From Mimachlamys varia (lineage: Eukaryota; Mollusca; Bivalvia; Pectinida; Pectinidae), in NCBI GenBank assembly GCA_947623455.1, contig OX392529.1:496001-560000 (forward strand): a DNA stretch of 64,000 nt, in the 5' to 3' direction. The notes beneath the pieces are model-generated. The model made no database searches. It was not told the DNA's origin and saw only the letters and a program-made list of their open reading frames with translations. Both the position numbers and the translations under genes were made by a program. Below are positions 32,917 through 45,095 of the stretch, one piece after another. Numbering within the stretch: position 1 is the first letter of the stretch; each line of letters starts with the position of its first letter.

Positions 32917-33158
32917 TAGTGCACTACACCCTGAACCCCATATAGGTCAAATACCCATACAGGTAAATGGGCAGTCCCATCCATCTACCTGTGATTTTTA
33001 CCTGTACCTCACCTTTGTCGTCTGCTAGTACTTTGAAGCTGGCCTTATCATTAGCTAATATTTATAATTTAATGTATATATATGCATCTTATGTAGTTAT
33101 TTTCTCAAGCAACCTTTTTCTTTTATTCAAAACTAGAAATTGTGAAATCATGATAATT

Positions 33159-34668
33159 ATGTCCCCCAAACGAAGTGGGGGGACATATTGTTTTTGCTCG
33201 GTTTCTTATTATTATTATTATTATTACAAGCTTTACCGAACATAATCTTACAGTGTACGTGAATGAAGAAAGTATTTTCGTACAAGTATCAGCTGCACGT
33301 TTTTGTTTTTCGAAAGCACTGTCAACTCAACCACACTTCGTTCAACCATGCTCTTCGTCTTCATTGATAGTGTCGTATTTCTTTTTGTTTGTCAGATGCA
33401 TCTGTTCCGATCTTTCAATAGTCTCTTTCAGCTTCTTTCTTGTCTAGTCTTAGCTTGTGACTCTGTTTTCGTCAGCCAATATTGTTTATCGCGGCTACCT
33501 GACATTTGCGCTTCCCGTTCTATTTTTATACGAGAAATCACGTGATTTTTTTTCGAATCATGTGACCACTATCCTGCTCCCGGTTCCGTGCCGATTCGCA
33601 AGAAAACATAAGAAATGTTTTTTTAACATAGAAAACGATAATAAAAATATAATTATGGTACTGATGTGCTTAGTAATAAATCTTGATATTACATAAATAT
33701 GTTATTGTTTGATAATCTAAACTGTTAAGGTTAAAAAAATTAAAGAAAATATTTCATGTCGTACCATGTTGATATTCCTATAATTAGTTGAATGGCGGCG
33801 GCGAAATTGAGCAGACGAACACTAAATTTAGCGGAAAATGCCGTTTTAAGGTACTTTCCGGTTAATTGACATAAGTGAGACCTTGATTTTTGTTCTTAGA
33901 ATAACATTTGCCTTCCGAAAACGTATTTGATTTGGAAATTGGTCCAAACACGAGCTAATTATTATTATTATGTAAGATTATGTTTTAATTATTATTCTTG
34001 TTTCTTCCACTTTCTTCCGCCGCGGAGGTTTCCGACCGTTTTCTCAAAAACTACTGGACGGATCTTCACGAAACTTCACACACATACTCATTAGGGGCGG
34101 GGTGTGTGAAAACGGGTTGTTTTTTCGCGACCGTCACATCCGTTTCATGATCCGTCAACATGGCCGCTATTTCCTGGCTTCTGATTGGTCGAAATTTATA
34201 TATTGTCCGATTTCAATGAAATTTAATATATATGTGTAGTATTACACCAACAACATTGTCGTAACCTCCGTTTCGTGATTCGTCAACATGGCCGCTATTT
34301 CCTGGCTTCTGATTGGTCGAAATTTATATATTGTCCGATTTCAATGAAATTTTATATATAACTGTAGTAGGACACCACGGACATTGTCGTAACCTCCGTT
34401 TCGTGATTCGTCAACATGGCCGCTATTTCCTGGCTTCTGATTGGTCGAAATTTATATATTGTCCGATTTCAATGAAATTTTATATATAACTGTAGTAGGA
34501 CACCACGGACATTGTCGTAACCTCCGTTTCCTAATTCGTCAACATGACCGCTGATATATGGGGTGTCAGCTATATTTCCATTGTGAGTTCATTGGGCTCA
34601 TCAGTTCCGACCAAAGGGGTAGTTTGGGGGACATCTGTAATGGTACCCCATTACAATTAGCACTTGTT
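33159..34668 (+). mobile_element. F6 Helentron-like element with 128-bp units
   Basis: Head hairpin TGTCCCCC-..-GGGGGGACA (33160-33187), then TATTGTTTTTGCTCGGTTTC and a TTATTATT run, as in F7. Four units of exactly 128 bp are anchored on AACATGGCCGC at 34157, 34285, 34413 and (changed to AACATGACCGC) 34541. The 3' part has the arm GGGGGACAT again (34627), then the hairpin TGTAATGG-TACC-CCATTACA, then ATTAGCACTTGTT. Open frames at 33175-33696 lie in the non-repetitive part and look like chance. The head, arm, hairpin and CTTGTT order is the same as in F1 to F4. Confidence 0.75.
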
Positions 34669-34779
34669 ACTCTTACAATTTCCCCCAAAAATTCCTTGCA
34701 TACATCATATAAATAAAATTGAGGTTTTTCAAGTAAAACCAATTTTCATGAGGTAATACTTACCATAACTTTAGTATGG

Positions 34780-35428
34780 TAAGTAGGTAAGGATGGTATC
34801 TTGATGGGTTCGAGCGAAAAGGAAGGGACCTGATTCTTGGCCATGAAGGAAAGATCAGTAACCAAGGTCACTGAAGAATGGTCCCTAGCCCAGCGCCAGC
34901 ATGAAGGGAGAGAAGACAATTAAGGCATGGATCTCACTCCTTCTACGCCCAGACGCAAGAGCCATCAGGAAAACTGCCTTGAATGTGACCCATTTCAAGG
35001 ACGCTTTACCCATAGGCTCATAAGGAGACCGCAAGAGGGAATCGAGTACTAACGCCAGGTTGTTGCGGGGCCAACTGCCTAGTTCTAGGCCTAGCCAGTC
35101 CAAAACCCCTAATCAGAGCAAAGAGAGACAGGGAAGAACCTATATCTGATCTACCGTGAAAGGCGAGGACCCAAGCTATGGCAGACCAATAGCCTGCTAT
35201 AGTACTAGGAGCTAGGCCCTTATCACGGAATAACCCTAAAAGGAAATCCGCGATTAGCTGGACAGAGGCCTCTATCGGATTAGCCTCCCTGCCGATACAC
35301 CAATCGCAGAAGATTTTCCATCGCGACTGGTATACGACAGACAAGGAAGACCGGATCGATCTAGCGATGCGATCTGACACTTCCTGAGAAAATCCCGCCT
35401 GAGCGAGGCCTCCAGTGATAGCCTCCAC
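34780..35428 (-). pseudogene. DIRS tyrosine recombinase, truncated before the catalytic Tyr
   Basis: The minus-strand frame from 35428 reads SRWKIFCDWCIGREANPIEA and then DKGLAPSTIAGYWSAIAWVL, the N-terminal core-binding domain. After a frameshift near 35095 it reads WPRNNLALVLDSLLRSPYEP, then SLKWVTFKAVFLMALASG and RRRSEIHAL, which holds the first catalytic Arg. A further shift near 34920 leaves a phrase like TDLSFMAKNQVPSF and IPSL. The sequence then runs straight into the inverted repeat. The half with the H-x-x-R and nucleophilic Tyr is absent, so this copy cannot catalyse integration. Confidence 0.8.
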
Positions 35429-37110
35429 GCGTGAAGGTGGAGGATCTCGGGACGAGAGTGTATCGTCCTAGACCGAGGCTGCCTGAGGAGGTTGTGCTTG
35501 AGAGGAAGAGCCAGAGGTTCTTCCACTACCAACGACAACAACTCCGGAAACCATGGCTGCCTCGGCCACAGAGGGGCTATCAGAAGGAGGGAGCAATGGT
35601 GATGCTCCCGAAACTTCTGTAGCACCCTGCCCACCAGATTGAATGGAGGGAACGTGTAGGCCTGCATTCCCTGCCAATCCAGAGAAAGAGCGTCCACGGC
35701 CCAAGCCCTTGGATCTGGAACCGTTGAAACAAAGGTCGGTAGCTGACTGTTCAGGGATGTGGCGAATAGGTCTATATGAGGCCTGTCCCATACCTGACAA
35801 ATTCCCTTGAAAAACAAGGGATCCAGCTGCCATTCTGTTAAGACCGGCTGGCGGCGCCTGGAGAGAGTATCGGCGAGAATATTCAGCTTGCCTGGAAGAT
35901 GCTTGACTAGAATAGTCAGTTGCATCTCCTGACAGAGAAGAAGAACTCGGATAGCGGTGCCCCCCTGTCTCTCCAGATACATGACAACTGTGGAGTTGTC
36001 CGTAGCCACACGAACCACCTTGGAATGCAGGAGCTCCCGAAGAGGCTGCAGAGCCAATAGAACAGCCCTCATCTCTAACACATTGATGTGTTCTGAGAGC
36101 TGTTTCCCAGACCACTCCCCCGACCGGGCATGCCCGTCGAGGTAAGCTCCCCAACCCGTCATGGAAGCATCCGTGTACAGGGTCATGGTGGGAGAAGGCT
36201 TGGACAGAGAAACCCCACGGAGGACATTATCCCGAATGGTCCACAGCGAGCAAACTCCTTGACCGACTGGTTCAGAGGAATGAAAGCTTCCCAATCCCTC
36301 GACGAGATAACCCAGTTGGCCAGGAGAAACATCTGAAGGGGTCTGATGTGGAGTCTCCCCAAGGGAACCACATCTGCCAGGGAGTTGAGATATCCCAGAA
36401 TACTGAGAAACCAGCGTACCTGGACCTGTGACCATCCGATGAAGGTCAGAGCCATAGCCCTGGCCTTCTCGAACTTCTCCAGAGGTGGAAGGGCTATGCC
36501 CTGAATCGTATTGAAACGATTTCCCAGGAACAGGTAGTCCTGAGAAGGGATTATCCCTGACTTCTCTCTTGAGGGGATGAAGCCGACTTTCAGTAAGATT
36601 TTCAGAACCAATCGGGGATACTGCACCAAAGATTCCCTCACGAGGTGGAGCATGAGGGAATCATCGAAATAGATGTGCACATCTATTCCGCGTGAGTGCA
36701 GGAATCCAACGACCACCTGCAGCAGCTTGGTGAATACCAAAGGTGCAGTCGTGAGCCCGAAAGGCATGGCCCGGAACTGGAAGACCCTGCCGTTGCAAGT
36801 GAAACGGAGGTACTTTCATGCCGACTTCTTGTAAGCATCCTTCAGATCTACTGAAGTTGCCCACATTCCGTCTCTCACGGAGGCAATGATGCCCCGAGGA
36901 GTCTCCATCTTGAAGTGAGGAGAATCTACGTGCCTGTTGAAGGCACTTAGATCGATGATGAGACGCCACGGGACCTCCTCGACCGCGCCCTTGGAGAGCA
37001 TGGTCCCTACTTCCTCCTGGAGGGCAAGAGCTTTCTCTCGATCCCCCGGAGGAGGAAAGAAAATAGGTTCTGCGGACAGCGTGGGTTCTTCCACCAGTGG
37101 AATACCCAAC
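35272..37110 (-). pseudogene. DIRS reverse transcriptase and RNase H
   Basis: From about 37109 the frame reads KALALQEEVGTMLSKGAVEE, then WRLIIDLSAFNRHVDSPHFK and GMWATSVDLKDAYKK, the RT fingers and palm A. The segment between EEVP and WRLIID is shorter than usual. After a shift, MPFGLTTAPLVFTKLL and the catalytic YFDD (36660-36671) follow, then LGNRFNTIQGIALPP. After another shift near 36200-36240, a 387-codon frame carries RNase H: LYTDASMTGWGAY, INVLEMRAVLL, VATDNSTVV and HLPGKLNILADTLSR, so all four acidic residues (D, E, D, D) are visible. It continues with IDLFATSLNSQLPTFVS, the DIRS-specific domain before the recombinase. Confidence 0.85.
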
Positions 37111-39135
37111 CCCTCCGAGACAATGGACAGAGCCCAAGAGTCTTCCGTAATTCCCTTCCATTCTGGAAGGAAAGCGAACCCCCTACAGGAATGTCTGGCC
37201 GAGGCAGATTGAGACCTTGCCAGGCAAGTGAATCGTCTGTGGACTCGGAAACGGAGCCTGCGGGAGATGGAACCGAATCAGAGAGGGGAAGAGCGAGCTC
37301 TTCCCGGCCAGACACGATTGCCCCGGCCACGGAGGAAAAGTAGTCAGGAACCCTTCTTCTTACCCCCAGGAGGGTTCTTACCCTTCCCCTTGTTGCCCTT
37401 GAAGGGAGCCTTAGATTTCTGCGGTACAGATGACTGTGAAACAGAAGTCTTAGGCTTCTTCTTGGGGGGCGCGGACCCCTGCGAGGCACTGGCCCTCTCT
37501 GAGTAATCCTCTTTACCAGAAGTGCGGAGGCGACGGAGTCCTCCTTCAGGTCCTTCTGAACAGAAGGCAAAGCCCCCCCAAATAGAGTGGGGCCCGAGAA
37601 GGGGACAGTCAACAACCGGGAACGGTAAGGCTCCTTGATAGGACGATTTTTCAAAACAGAAAAACGCCTAGCGAGCAAGACATTTGAGAGCGAGGAGACC
37701 TGAAGAGCTGCCAATGCCCTCAATGCCCCGTTCAGTACAGATGTGACTCTGTCCTGAATGTCGGCCTGTTCCGTCTCGGATATACGACCCTCAGGCAAGT
37801 CGGATACCCTATATAGACATACCGTTAGGAAGTCTATATAAGACAGAATCTAGATGGAGAGACGCAGCAATCTCTCCATCTTGTGGTGTTCCTTGGGCCC
37901 GAACACCACCTGGTCCACTGACTTGCTGGGCCAGGAAGACATCTCTCTCAATTCCAGCCTAGCTGGTTGGGGGGCAAGCGACCCATCATACGTGGCGTAG
38001 TCGTTAGGGCGAACCTCAGACAAATCGCCAACGCTGAGCTGCAACCCGGCAAACCCAGGGGCACGGGTGGACGATTAACCCCATAACCCGGGGGAAATGA
38101 GGGCGGTCCCGCGGGCTGGGAGTGACCCCAAAAGTGACCAAATTGGCCTGCCTTAGGCTGGGGTTGGCCACCCTGACCGAAAGCCATGGGTTGACTGCCA
38201 TTCTCCCCAGGTGGACAACCGGACATGTATGGGCCCTGCCCATAGCTGCCGGGAAGCTGTGGAAACCCAAAACCAGTCGCAGGCTGGATTGGGTGGCTCA
38301 GGGTTGGGTGACCGCAGGGACGTAGAAGGCCGGGAACCGGCAGACTGTACAGGAAATCCATAACCGGAAGTAGGAACTCCCGGCTCCCCTGTCAACTGAA
38401 AACCAGAACCAAACCCAACAGGGTCGGGATAGGACAATTGACCGGGGGGATAACCTGGACCAGTGAAGGTGCTTGGGAAAGAGCGCTGCGCTGCACTCCC
38501 CCCGGAAGGACCAGACATTGCCGAAGCAATGGCAGAGTCACCACCGGGACCTGACCCCGAAGGGAAAAGCCCGGCACCAACACAATCCCCAACCCCAACA
38601 CCACCTGGGACGCCGGGGTCAACGACAGAGTCGATGACCGACGGCTGGATCTCCCTACCCAAGGGCAAGCACTAAAACTTACGGGAGGTACCGGCCAATT
38701 CGACCCTAGTATAAGGCAAACTAGGGTCAGGCTGTCCCTCCCCTACTCCAGGTCGAACCTGGACAGGAGGCACCACCTCCTGTCCCGAGGCACCACCTCC
38801 TGTCCCGAAGACGGGATCGCCGAGGCGAGGGTTTCCGTGACAGGTGAAGGGAAGGAGCTGACAGGTTCCAAAGAACAAGCAGCAGCCTTACCCCTCGGTC
38901 TCCCTCGCTTCCCTGACACACCCCTCTTACGAGAGGGTAAGGGAAGTTAAGGAACACAAAATTCCTTGTTCTGAGAGGGGGCCTGAGAACACAAGTCACA
39001 CGGGGCCTCCCCAGAACAAGGACGACAAATGGAATAGGCGTCATGGGGGTCGCCGTCCTCAAGGAAATGCGAGCACCCATACGCCGAACACCTACGAAGA
39101 CTAGACAACATAGTCAAACAGTCAACGAAAAACAA
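37007..39135 (-). pseudogene. DIRS Gag-like region, multiple frameshifts
   Basis: The minus strand starts at 39135 with a cysteine-rich N-terminus: MFFVDCLTMLSSLRRCSAYG, then CRPCSGEAPCDLC. A long Gly/Pro/Ser-rich section follows (VVDPGVPGGVGVG; GPGYPPGQLSYPDPVGFGSG). A helical C-terminal domain with KSVDQVVFGPKEHHKMERLL and RVTSVLNGALRALAALQVSS runs to about 37600. At least three frames are needed to read it. The cysteine cluster followed by a low-complexity linker and a helical domain fits DIRS ORF1. Exact frame junctions cannot be fixed by eye. A direct duplication of GAGGCACCACCTCCTGTCCC occurs at about 38768 and 38789. Confidence 0.6.
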
Positions 39136-39659
39136 AGTAACAGAACAAAAATTTATTCAAAAATAAATGATCTGATACGAAAAACGGCAAGCAGTTTACC
39201 AAACGTATTAATAAAATAAAAGTAAACAAACAAAATGGTCAAAACAAAACAGGACCGCAGCAAATAACAGGGCCGACGAAAATGGCGGACACGTGTATTA
39301 CACCACTAACGAGACCCGTCTAGGAAAAACCGGCCGTTAACGGCAAAAACCATGACGACAGTCAACACAAAGTAAACAGTGGGGAAGATGGGTATATGTA
39401 CGCCAACTGCGCACTGTAAAAGGATATGGAACACTGAAATGAAGTCCACAAAGCTAATTTGTGACCAGCCAAACCCAAACCGTCAGTACAGTGAAGGCGC
39501 CATTGAAGAAAAAGGAAGTAAGTACGCAGTGCGTTTTTGGCGTGCATGTGCGGGGTACGTCAGGGTATGAGGGCGGGGATATTTGAATCTATTGTTTTGA
39601 GGCTACAAAGATGGGTGTAGGTCTTGTTCATTGCATACTAAAGTTATGGTATATATTAC

Positions 39660-42618
39660 TGAAATGAATTAGAAAATTAATATTTATCTTGCAGTTTTGA
39701 TGTCTTATATTTCATTTAATATACACTATTAACGTTTTTTTTATATTCATTTACCAATTTACAATCAAGTATTCATTTACCAATTTACAATCAAGTATAT
39801 TGAAAAATTGAAGGAATATCTATTGATAATTATTTGTTTAGAACTATATTTTTAAATAGTGTAACAACTAATTGTGAAAATAACAAATAAATATTCTTTT
39901 ATTACTTAATTAAACTATCTGCCTCAGATCTATATATTTATGAACGCACTATAGAGTTTTGATAATCTTTATTTAAATTTTTTTCTATATTAAGATCTGT
40001 ATGTATATAATATATATATCACCACATACAACAGTGTTAATATAAATATAAGAATTTGAAGTTGAAAAAAGTAATACAACAATAAATTAAAATTTAGTCA
40101 GATGGTTCAGTATGGGACAGATGTTTTGATTTGGCTGATTCCCTGAACGCATACATTTTAAAAACAAGTATTAGGGAGCATGTTGTTACAATGATTATAG
40201 TCTATTTCGTTAATGTTAGTTTGATTTACCTGTATTTTACCTGTGTTTTTAGAGATAAAACACTGATTTTTTTTGTTTGGGGATAGTATAAGAAAATAGG
40301 TAAAACTTTTTCACTCAAATGAAAATTCAGTTTTAAATCAGGATGGTAATCTATTAGCTTTCTTTAAGGTCAAACCGAAAAAGTGACCCAATCTCGCCAT
40401 ATATTTTCATATTACTCATAGAAATATTAGCAATATGGTAAAGAAATAATAGAAATATAACGGGTGTGTATATATATTCTAATTCTCCTTTCTGATCACG
40501 CTTGATGGATCTGAAAAATCATTGATGTTAATAGAAAGAAAACGTTCACTTCTGAAAATCCCTTAATTATGAATGATACTCTAAAGTTTTAAGATATTTA
40601 AAGATACTAGTTCCCTCTCACTCTATATCGCTATCCATCTTCTTTTTCTCTTAAAAAAAGGAAATCAAATATTTTCAAGGTATTGTTTAATAATAAAATG
40701 AATACTATTTTGACGTTGATGAATCTGCTTGGGGGCGTTTTTTCTTTACCTTTCAAAATCACAAATAATTCAAAACTTTAGTGGTTTCAATTTAGAATTC
40801 TCATAATATTTTGGCAACCAATTCATATTTATTTAAGGCAAACCTAGTTACAAGCAGCCCATTGTGTTCACTCTGCAACTTAGAGAAACAATTGCTGTAT
40901 AATGTAGGAATGTCAACTAGTTCAAAATTTTACTTCAAAGTTTTGAAATACTTCTAGATGCACTCTTAATTCTGTTCACAGTCAACAAAGATTAATTTAT
41001 GTTTGGAACATGGTCTCAGAAATATGATTATAGTAAAATTGATAATGAATTATTGTAAATAATAAGAATAATCATTAAACATTTACAAACTAACTAGGTG
41101 TTCATAAAACTCTCTCAGATTAAGTGTAAATCACAGACTTAGATACCAATCTAATCCAATTCCGTGGTTAAATTAATTAAAGATCGCCATTAACATAAAA
41201 ATGTATTAAAATGAGATTATCAACACTTTTGATAATAAAAAGCATTAGTACATGTAGTATTAAATATTGAATTTGATATTATTATAGTTTTCTTTCATAA
41301 AGTTTCAATAGTTTCAGTAGTAACCTATATATAGTTGATATGTCTCAGGTAAATAGCACAGGTAGATTTACAGGTGAAATATCTCAGGTAAATATGATAC
41401 AGACTATAATTACCCTCCCTTTGATGTTCTACCCATTGTCCTAAACATGTATGCGTTCGTTCAGGGAACACGTACACCTTTGATTTGACCCTCATGATCA
41501 GGCCTCAGGCAATTACCTGACCTGTCTCACCCTTGTCTAGGAACACCTGCTGACATAAGCCTGTCAGTGACATAATTGAGGTGTGAATTTCCCATCTGAC
41601 TATCACTGGTCAAATTTAAAACCAATTTGATTAATAAAGGGCTCAGCTGGATATGACCGGGATCATAATTATGATAATACATTTTTTAACTTTTACTCTG
41701 GTTTATCAAGTTTATATGAAATTTAAAATCTTTGATAATATATCTAGATATTTACACATTTCCCTTCAAATAGTGGATATTTTGAGGACTTAAAACCATT
41801 TTTTTGTTTCATTCAAAACATTTATAAATTATTTATACAATAATAAGTTGATAGTACATAAAATAACATTGAAATTAATTATAATTAATTGGACAACAAT
41901 GTAAGTCTGTATCAGTCCTTTACCAGATTCTGGTTTTCTTCAATATTAACTTAAAATACCAAGTTATGGCAAGTATCTTATGACACTTGAATGAATACAA
42001 TCCAATCACGCATTTCAATTTCTAAATATTTACATATATATATACTTGCTGAATTAATTAATGATGAAAAATTATCTGGTTTATATTTGGTGTAATCAGG
42101 GACGTATATGTGAGAGAATATATACACTCTGGCTCAGTCGCTTCATACAGTTTGATAATAAAATACTAACATTCATTATACTTAATTTTATTCTAATAAT
42201 CAGTATAAAAGTATTTCGAAATGATGCATTTCCAATATTTAGGCCTAAACATTGAAGGCAATTACAGGTTGTATTAAATATGACTTGAAGGTTTATGCAT
42301 ATATGTAATAATGATTTAAAAAAGAAAAGCAAGGTCAGTTAAATGGAATCATTTTAATTAATTCTATATTGTAAGACGTAGTATACAACAAGTAAATAAT
42401 ATGCAGTTATATTAGCCTAAATTAGAACAAAGTTAAGCCTATGCCAGTCACATTTATTGTACTTTTAAATCAACCTAATGACTTATATAATATCTAACTA
42501 AAAGGGACAGATATAGATCTTCAGGTAGAATCCTTTACCCTCCAGGCATAATTAAATACGTACATGTACCTGACCTGCCTGGAACACATTTAATTGATTA
42601 ATGATGATCCTATTTACT
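39660..42618. other. Long AT-rich intergenic or intronic stretch
   Basis: Nothing gene-like was seen in about 3 kb. A 26-bp exact direct duplication (ATTCATTTACCAATTTACAA + TCAAGT) occurs at 39745 and 39771. Short CAGGTAAAT/TTTACCTGT phrases recur near 40230 and 41347-41395. Open frames at 42061-42332 are low-complexity. Confidence 0.5.
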
Positions 42619-43057
42619 GAGATTGTTTTTTTTTTGTACACAAACAGGAATTGAAAACTTAATTTGCGAGCTTTCAAAACCGTCCAAATGTACTCTAGTA
42701 CTATACAGGTAGACAGAGGGACGGGTAAGATGTTTACATCCAATAAGGGGTGGAATGGGTAAACATCTTACCCATACCTCTGTCTACCTGTAGTACTAGA
42801 GTACATTTGGACGAAATGTCGCGCTACGTTTTTGACAGCTGACTTCTCCAACTCGCCCTATTTTGGGTAGTGAGCTGATTTCAGCGGTCAAAACACCAAC
42901 ACTCGGCTATTGTACTCTTTGCTTGACATAGGAAACAGACGTTTTCGAAAGCTCGCAAATTAAGTTTTCAATTCCTGTTTGTGTACAAAAAAAGCAATCT
43001 CAGTATATATCATTCATACCAAACTGATGAATCTTATTCCTAATGATGATCCTATTT
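42599..43057. mobile_element. Foldback element with two-block arms, flanked by 17-bp direct repeats
   Basis: The outer arm at 42619-42675 (GAGATTG..TTTGTACACAAACAGG..GCGAGCTTTC) pairs with 42947-43001. The inner arm at 42682-42737 (GTCCAAATGTACTCTAGTAC..GTTTAC) pairs with 42759-42812. About 134 bp (42813-42946), containing TTTTGACAGCTGACTTCTCC, interrupt the right arm. TAATGATGATCCTATTT occurs at 42599-42615 and again at 43041-43057, so the structure is flanked by a 17-bp direct repeat. It may be a MITE with a later insertion or deletion. Confidence 0.7.
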
Positions 43058-43337
43058 GATTAATGATGATAACATTGATTACAGTCAAATGGATTACATG
43101 TAGATGTATGTTGGTATTTTGATATGAAGAAAGAAATGGCTTTAAATGTTCTGGTGAAAGTAAACTTTTCTTATATTAGAACTTGATGTTTATATAACCT
43201 TTCATTTGTATGCATTGTACATGAGTGCATAGTGAAACAGAATACCAATACCGGTACATGTAGGTAGTATTGCCAGAGACGTATAAAACTTTGTATGTTT
43301 CTGATATTGCACAGCTAGCTTCTTAATGTCAAATATT
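43058..43337. other. AT-rich spacer
   Basis: No feature seen. Confidence 0.35.
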
Positions 43338-43560
43338 AAAGAGTAACTGTAGTGCAAATAGAAACTGAAATGATTAGACTCGTTGTGTCGGCATTAATAC
43401 ATTGTCGAAAACCGCATCAAAATCGGCCGACCGGTTACAAAGTTATGACAGGTTGAAGTTTGGTTTTTTACCTGTTTTGCCACACGCTAATTAAGCGCAC
43501 CGCGAATCGCTAAAAGTTGTGCACACGTATTGGTGACGTCACAACGGGAACACAAGAAAT
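43338..43560 (+). repeat. Dispersed repeat, TTAAAGAGTAACTGTAGTGC...TGACGTCACAACGG type, copy 1
   Basis: It starts TTAAAGAGTAACTGTAGTGC, has GTTACAAAGTTATGAC in the middle and TTTTGCCACACG later, and ends TGGTGACGTCACAACGGG. A second, diverged copy with the same start and end phrases lies inverted at 53500-53681. The conserved ends and CRE-like TGACGTCA suggest a small mobile element. Confidence 0.55.
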
Positions 43561-44384
43561 TGGGTCCTATGTCTCTCTATATATAATAGTAATATATACG
43601 TCTGGTTGATTAATGATTCAAAATGTATTATACAATAAAAAAATTAAGGGACGTTCCATAATTTGGGGGTCGGGAGATTAATCTGAAATCGTCATTGAAA
43701 TAACTTTATTTTGATTCTTTCATAAATATAGTGTTTATTGATTGTTCAAATTCATTATAATGGACCCATATATATATAAATATGCGCTATCATATTGTAA
43801 TACTCTGTGTCATTTATAATGTCAGTTATACATATCACTTATCCAATGATTCAAGAGTGACTCTTATAATAATACCTTTGAATATTGTACATCTCATGTT
43901 AATGTCCATTATATTACGTAATGAGATTAGCGGGATAATCTATCTGGTCAGTTCGATAACTTCACACGTAACTTGTTACTCAAATAGCAAGTAATTAACA
44001 TTGGAGAGGGGGGGGGGGGGGCTATCAAAGTTAACTAAATTGTTATAGTTGAGTATGTTGCGGTTATTATCCCCTCTTTATAACTTCAAAATGTGTACTC
44101 TAAATCTGTAGTTACATTTAGATCTCGACTGGAACATAGACTATCGAGTGCACATGTATCTTTGGAAATCTCCGTAACACGTACACCGTCAACTCACACA
44201 GTATATGACACTTTTTTAATTTCGAGTTTGACTCTTCTATTCAACTAGAAAAGTTCTGTTGAAAACTTGCCTGATATGTCTCAGGGATGTATATGCACAT
44301 ATACGTCCCTGGTATGTCTGTATCACAGATTTTTCATATTTTATTTTTAACATAAATGAATAAAATGCGGATTAAAACCACATG
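43561..44384. other. AT-rich stretch with G-run and stem-loop
   Basis: It holds a G-run of about 13 at 44009-44021 and the stem-loop CAGGGATGTATATG-..-CATATACGTCCCTG at 44281-44311. No gene was seen. Confidence 0.45.
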
Positions 44385-45095
44385 ACAATGACAATGATTT
44401 TATTCTCATAAACGTACATCGAATCGATCGTGTAGAGAATTACATACAGGACATATAGTGTATACATGTACAAACATTTCAATACATTGGTACTAATTAA
44501 CAGAGTTAAGACGTTCATATATGATCTTAATAAATTTAACAAGTGAAACTAATTCTGTGTTGACTACATAATTAAATAAAGTATGGAATTTAAAGGTACT
44601 TGGTCTTTCGAAATAGTATCTGGATATTAATTTCTGTCTGTTTACTAATATTTGTTGGTCATTACAATTAAATAAATAATGGAACTCATCTCCAATTTCG
44701 TTTAGATTACAGAGGTTACAAATTCTATTTTCTCTTGGGATATTATTCCGTCTACCATATTCAATTGGTATTTTAACATTACATGTTCGAAATTTACAAT
44801 AAATATTAGCAAGTCGAGGAGGGAGATCGAGCAGGTATTTTTCTAAAAGCAATTCCTGTTTATAAATTCTGTAATTGGTCCCTTTCGGGGAGTTGAAAAC
44901 ATCATTTTTCCAACTATATATAAACCTATTTTTAAGTGTATAGAAGACCAAACTTTTCAACCATTGTATACTAGTAAATTCTTGGTTATCAAATATATGT
45001 ACAGGCACTTGTGGCCAGGAGAATAGCCATCTAAATATATAGATAACATAGCGAAATATGATAATTAAAATAAAATATAAAAACTGAATTTTCAA
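44385..45095 (-). pseudogene. Non-LTR retrotransposon C-terminal fragment
   Basis: The minus-strand 200-codon frame reads IQWLKSLVFYTLKNRFIYSW, then SPKGTNYRIYKQELLLEKYL, RTCNVKIPIEYGRRNNIPRE and RICNLCNLNEIGDEFHYLFN followed by C. The C-x2-C-x9-H-x4-C motif with GDEFHYL is the C-terminal zinc-binding motif of a LINE ORF2. Downstream on the minus strand the 3' end is AATAAAATCATTGTCATTGTC, a short tandem tail at about 44384-44404. The 5' side merges with the palindrome at 45002, so RT is missing. The first ~30 residues of the frame (hydrophobic, Ile/Phe-rich) are encoded by the palindrome arm and may not be LINE sequence. Confidence 0.75.

Larger units (their letters stand above)
34753..39659 (-). 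mobile_element. DIRS1-like tyrosine-recombinase retrotransposon, decayed
   Basis: The minus strand carries Gag-like, RT/RNase H and tyrosine recombinase segments in DIRS order. They are bounded by an inverted repeat of 26 bp with two mismatches: GTAATACTTACC..TTTAGTATG at 34753-34778 and CATACTAAAGTTATGG..ATTAC at 39634-39659. DIRS elements have inverted terminal repeats and integrate with a tyrosine recombinase rather than an integrase. The GC content is clearly higher than the flanks. Several frameshifts and internal deletions make it inactive. The terminal repeats are short for the group, so they may be remnants. Confidence 0.8.

Noticed and set aside
33175..33696. Three overlapping frames in the F6 element.
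   Set aside because: Low-complexity, overlapping, without recognisable domains or splice context; they lie inside a non-coding element.
35431..39570. Plus-strand frames across the DIRS element.
   Set aside because: They are shadows of the minus-strand Gag, RT, RNase H and recombinase segments.
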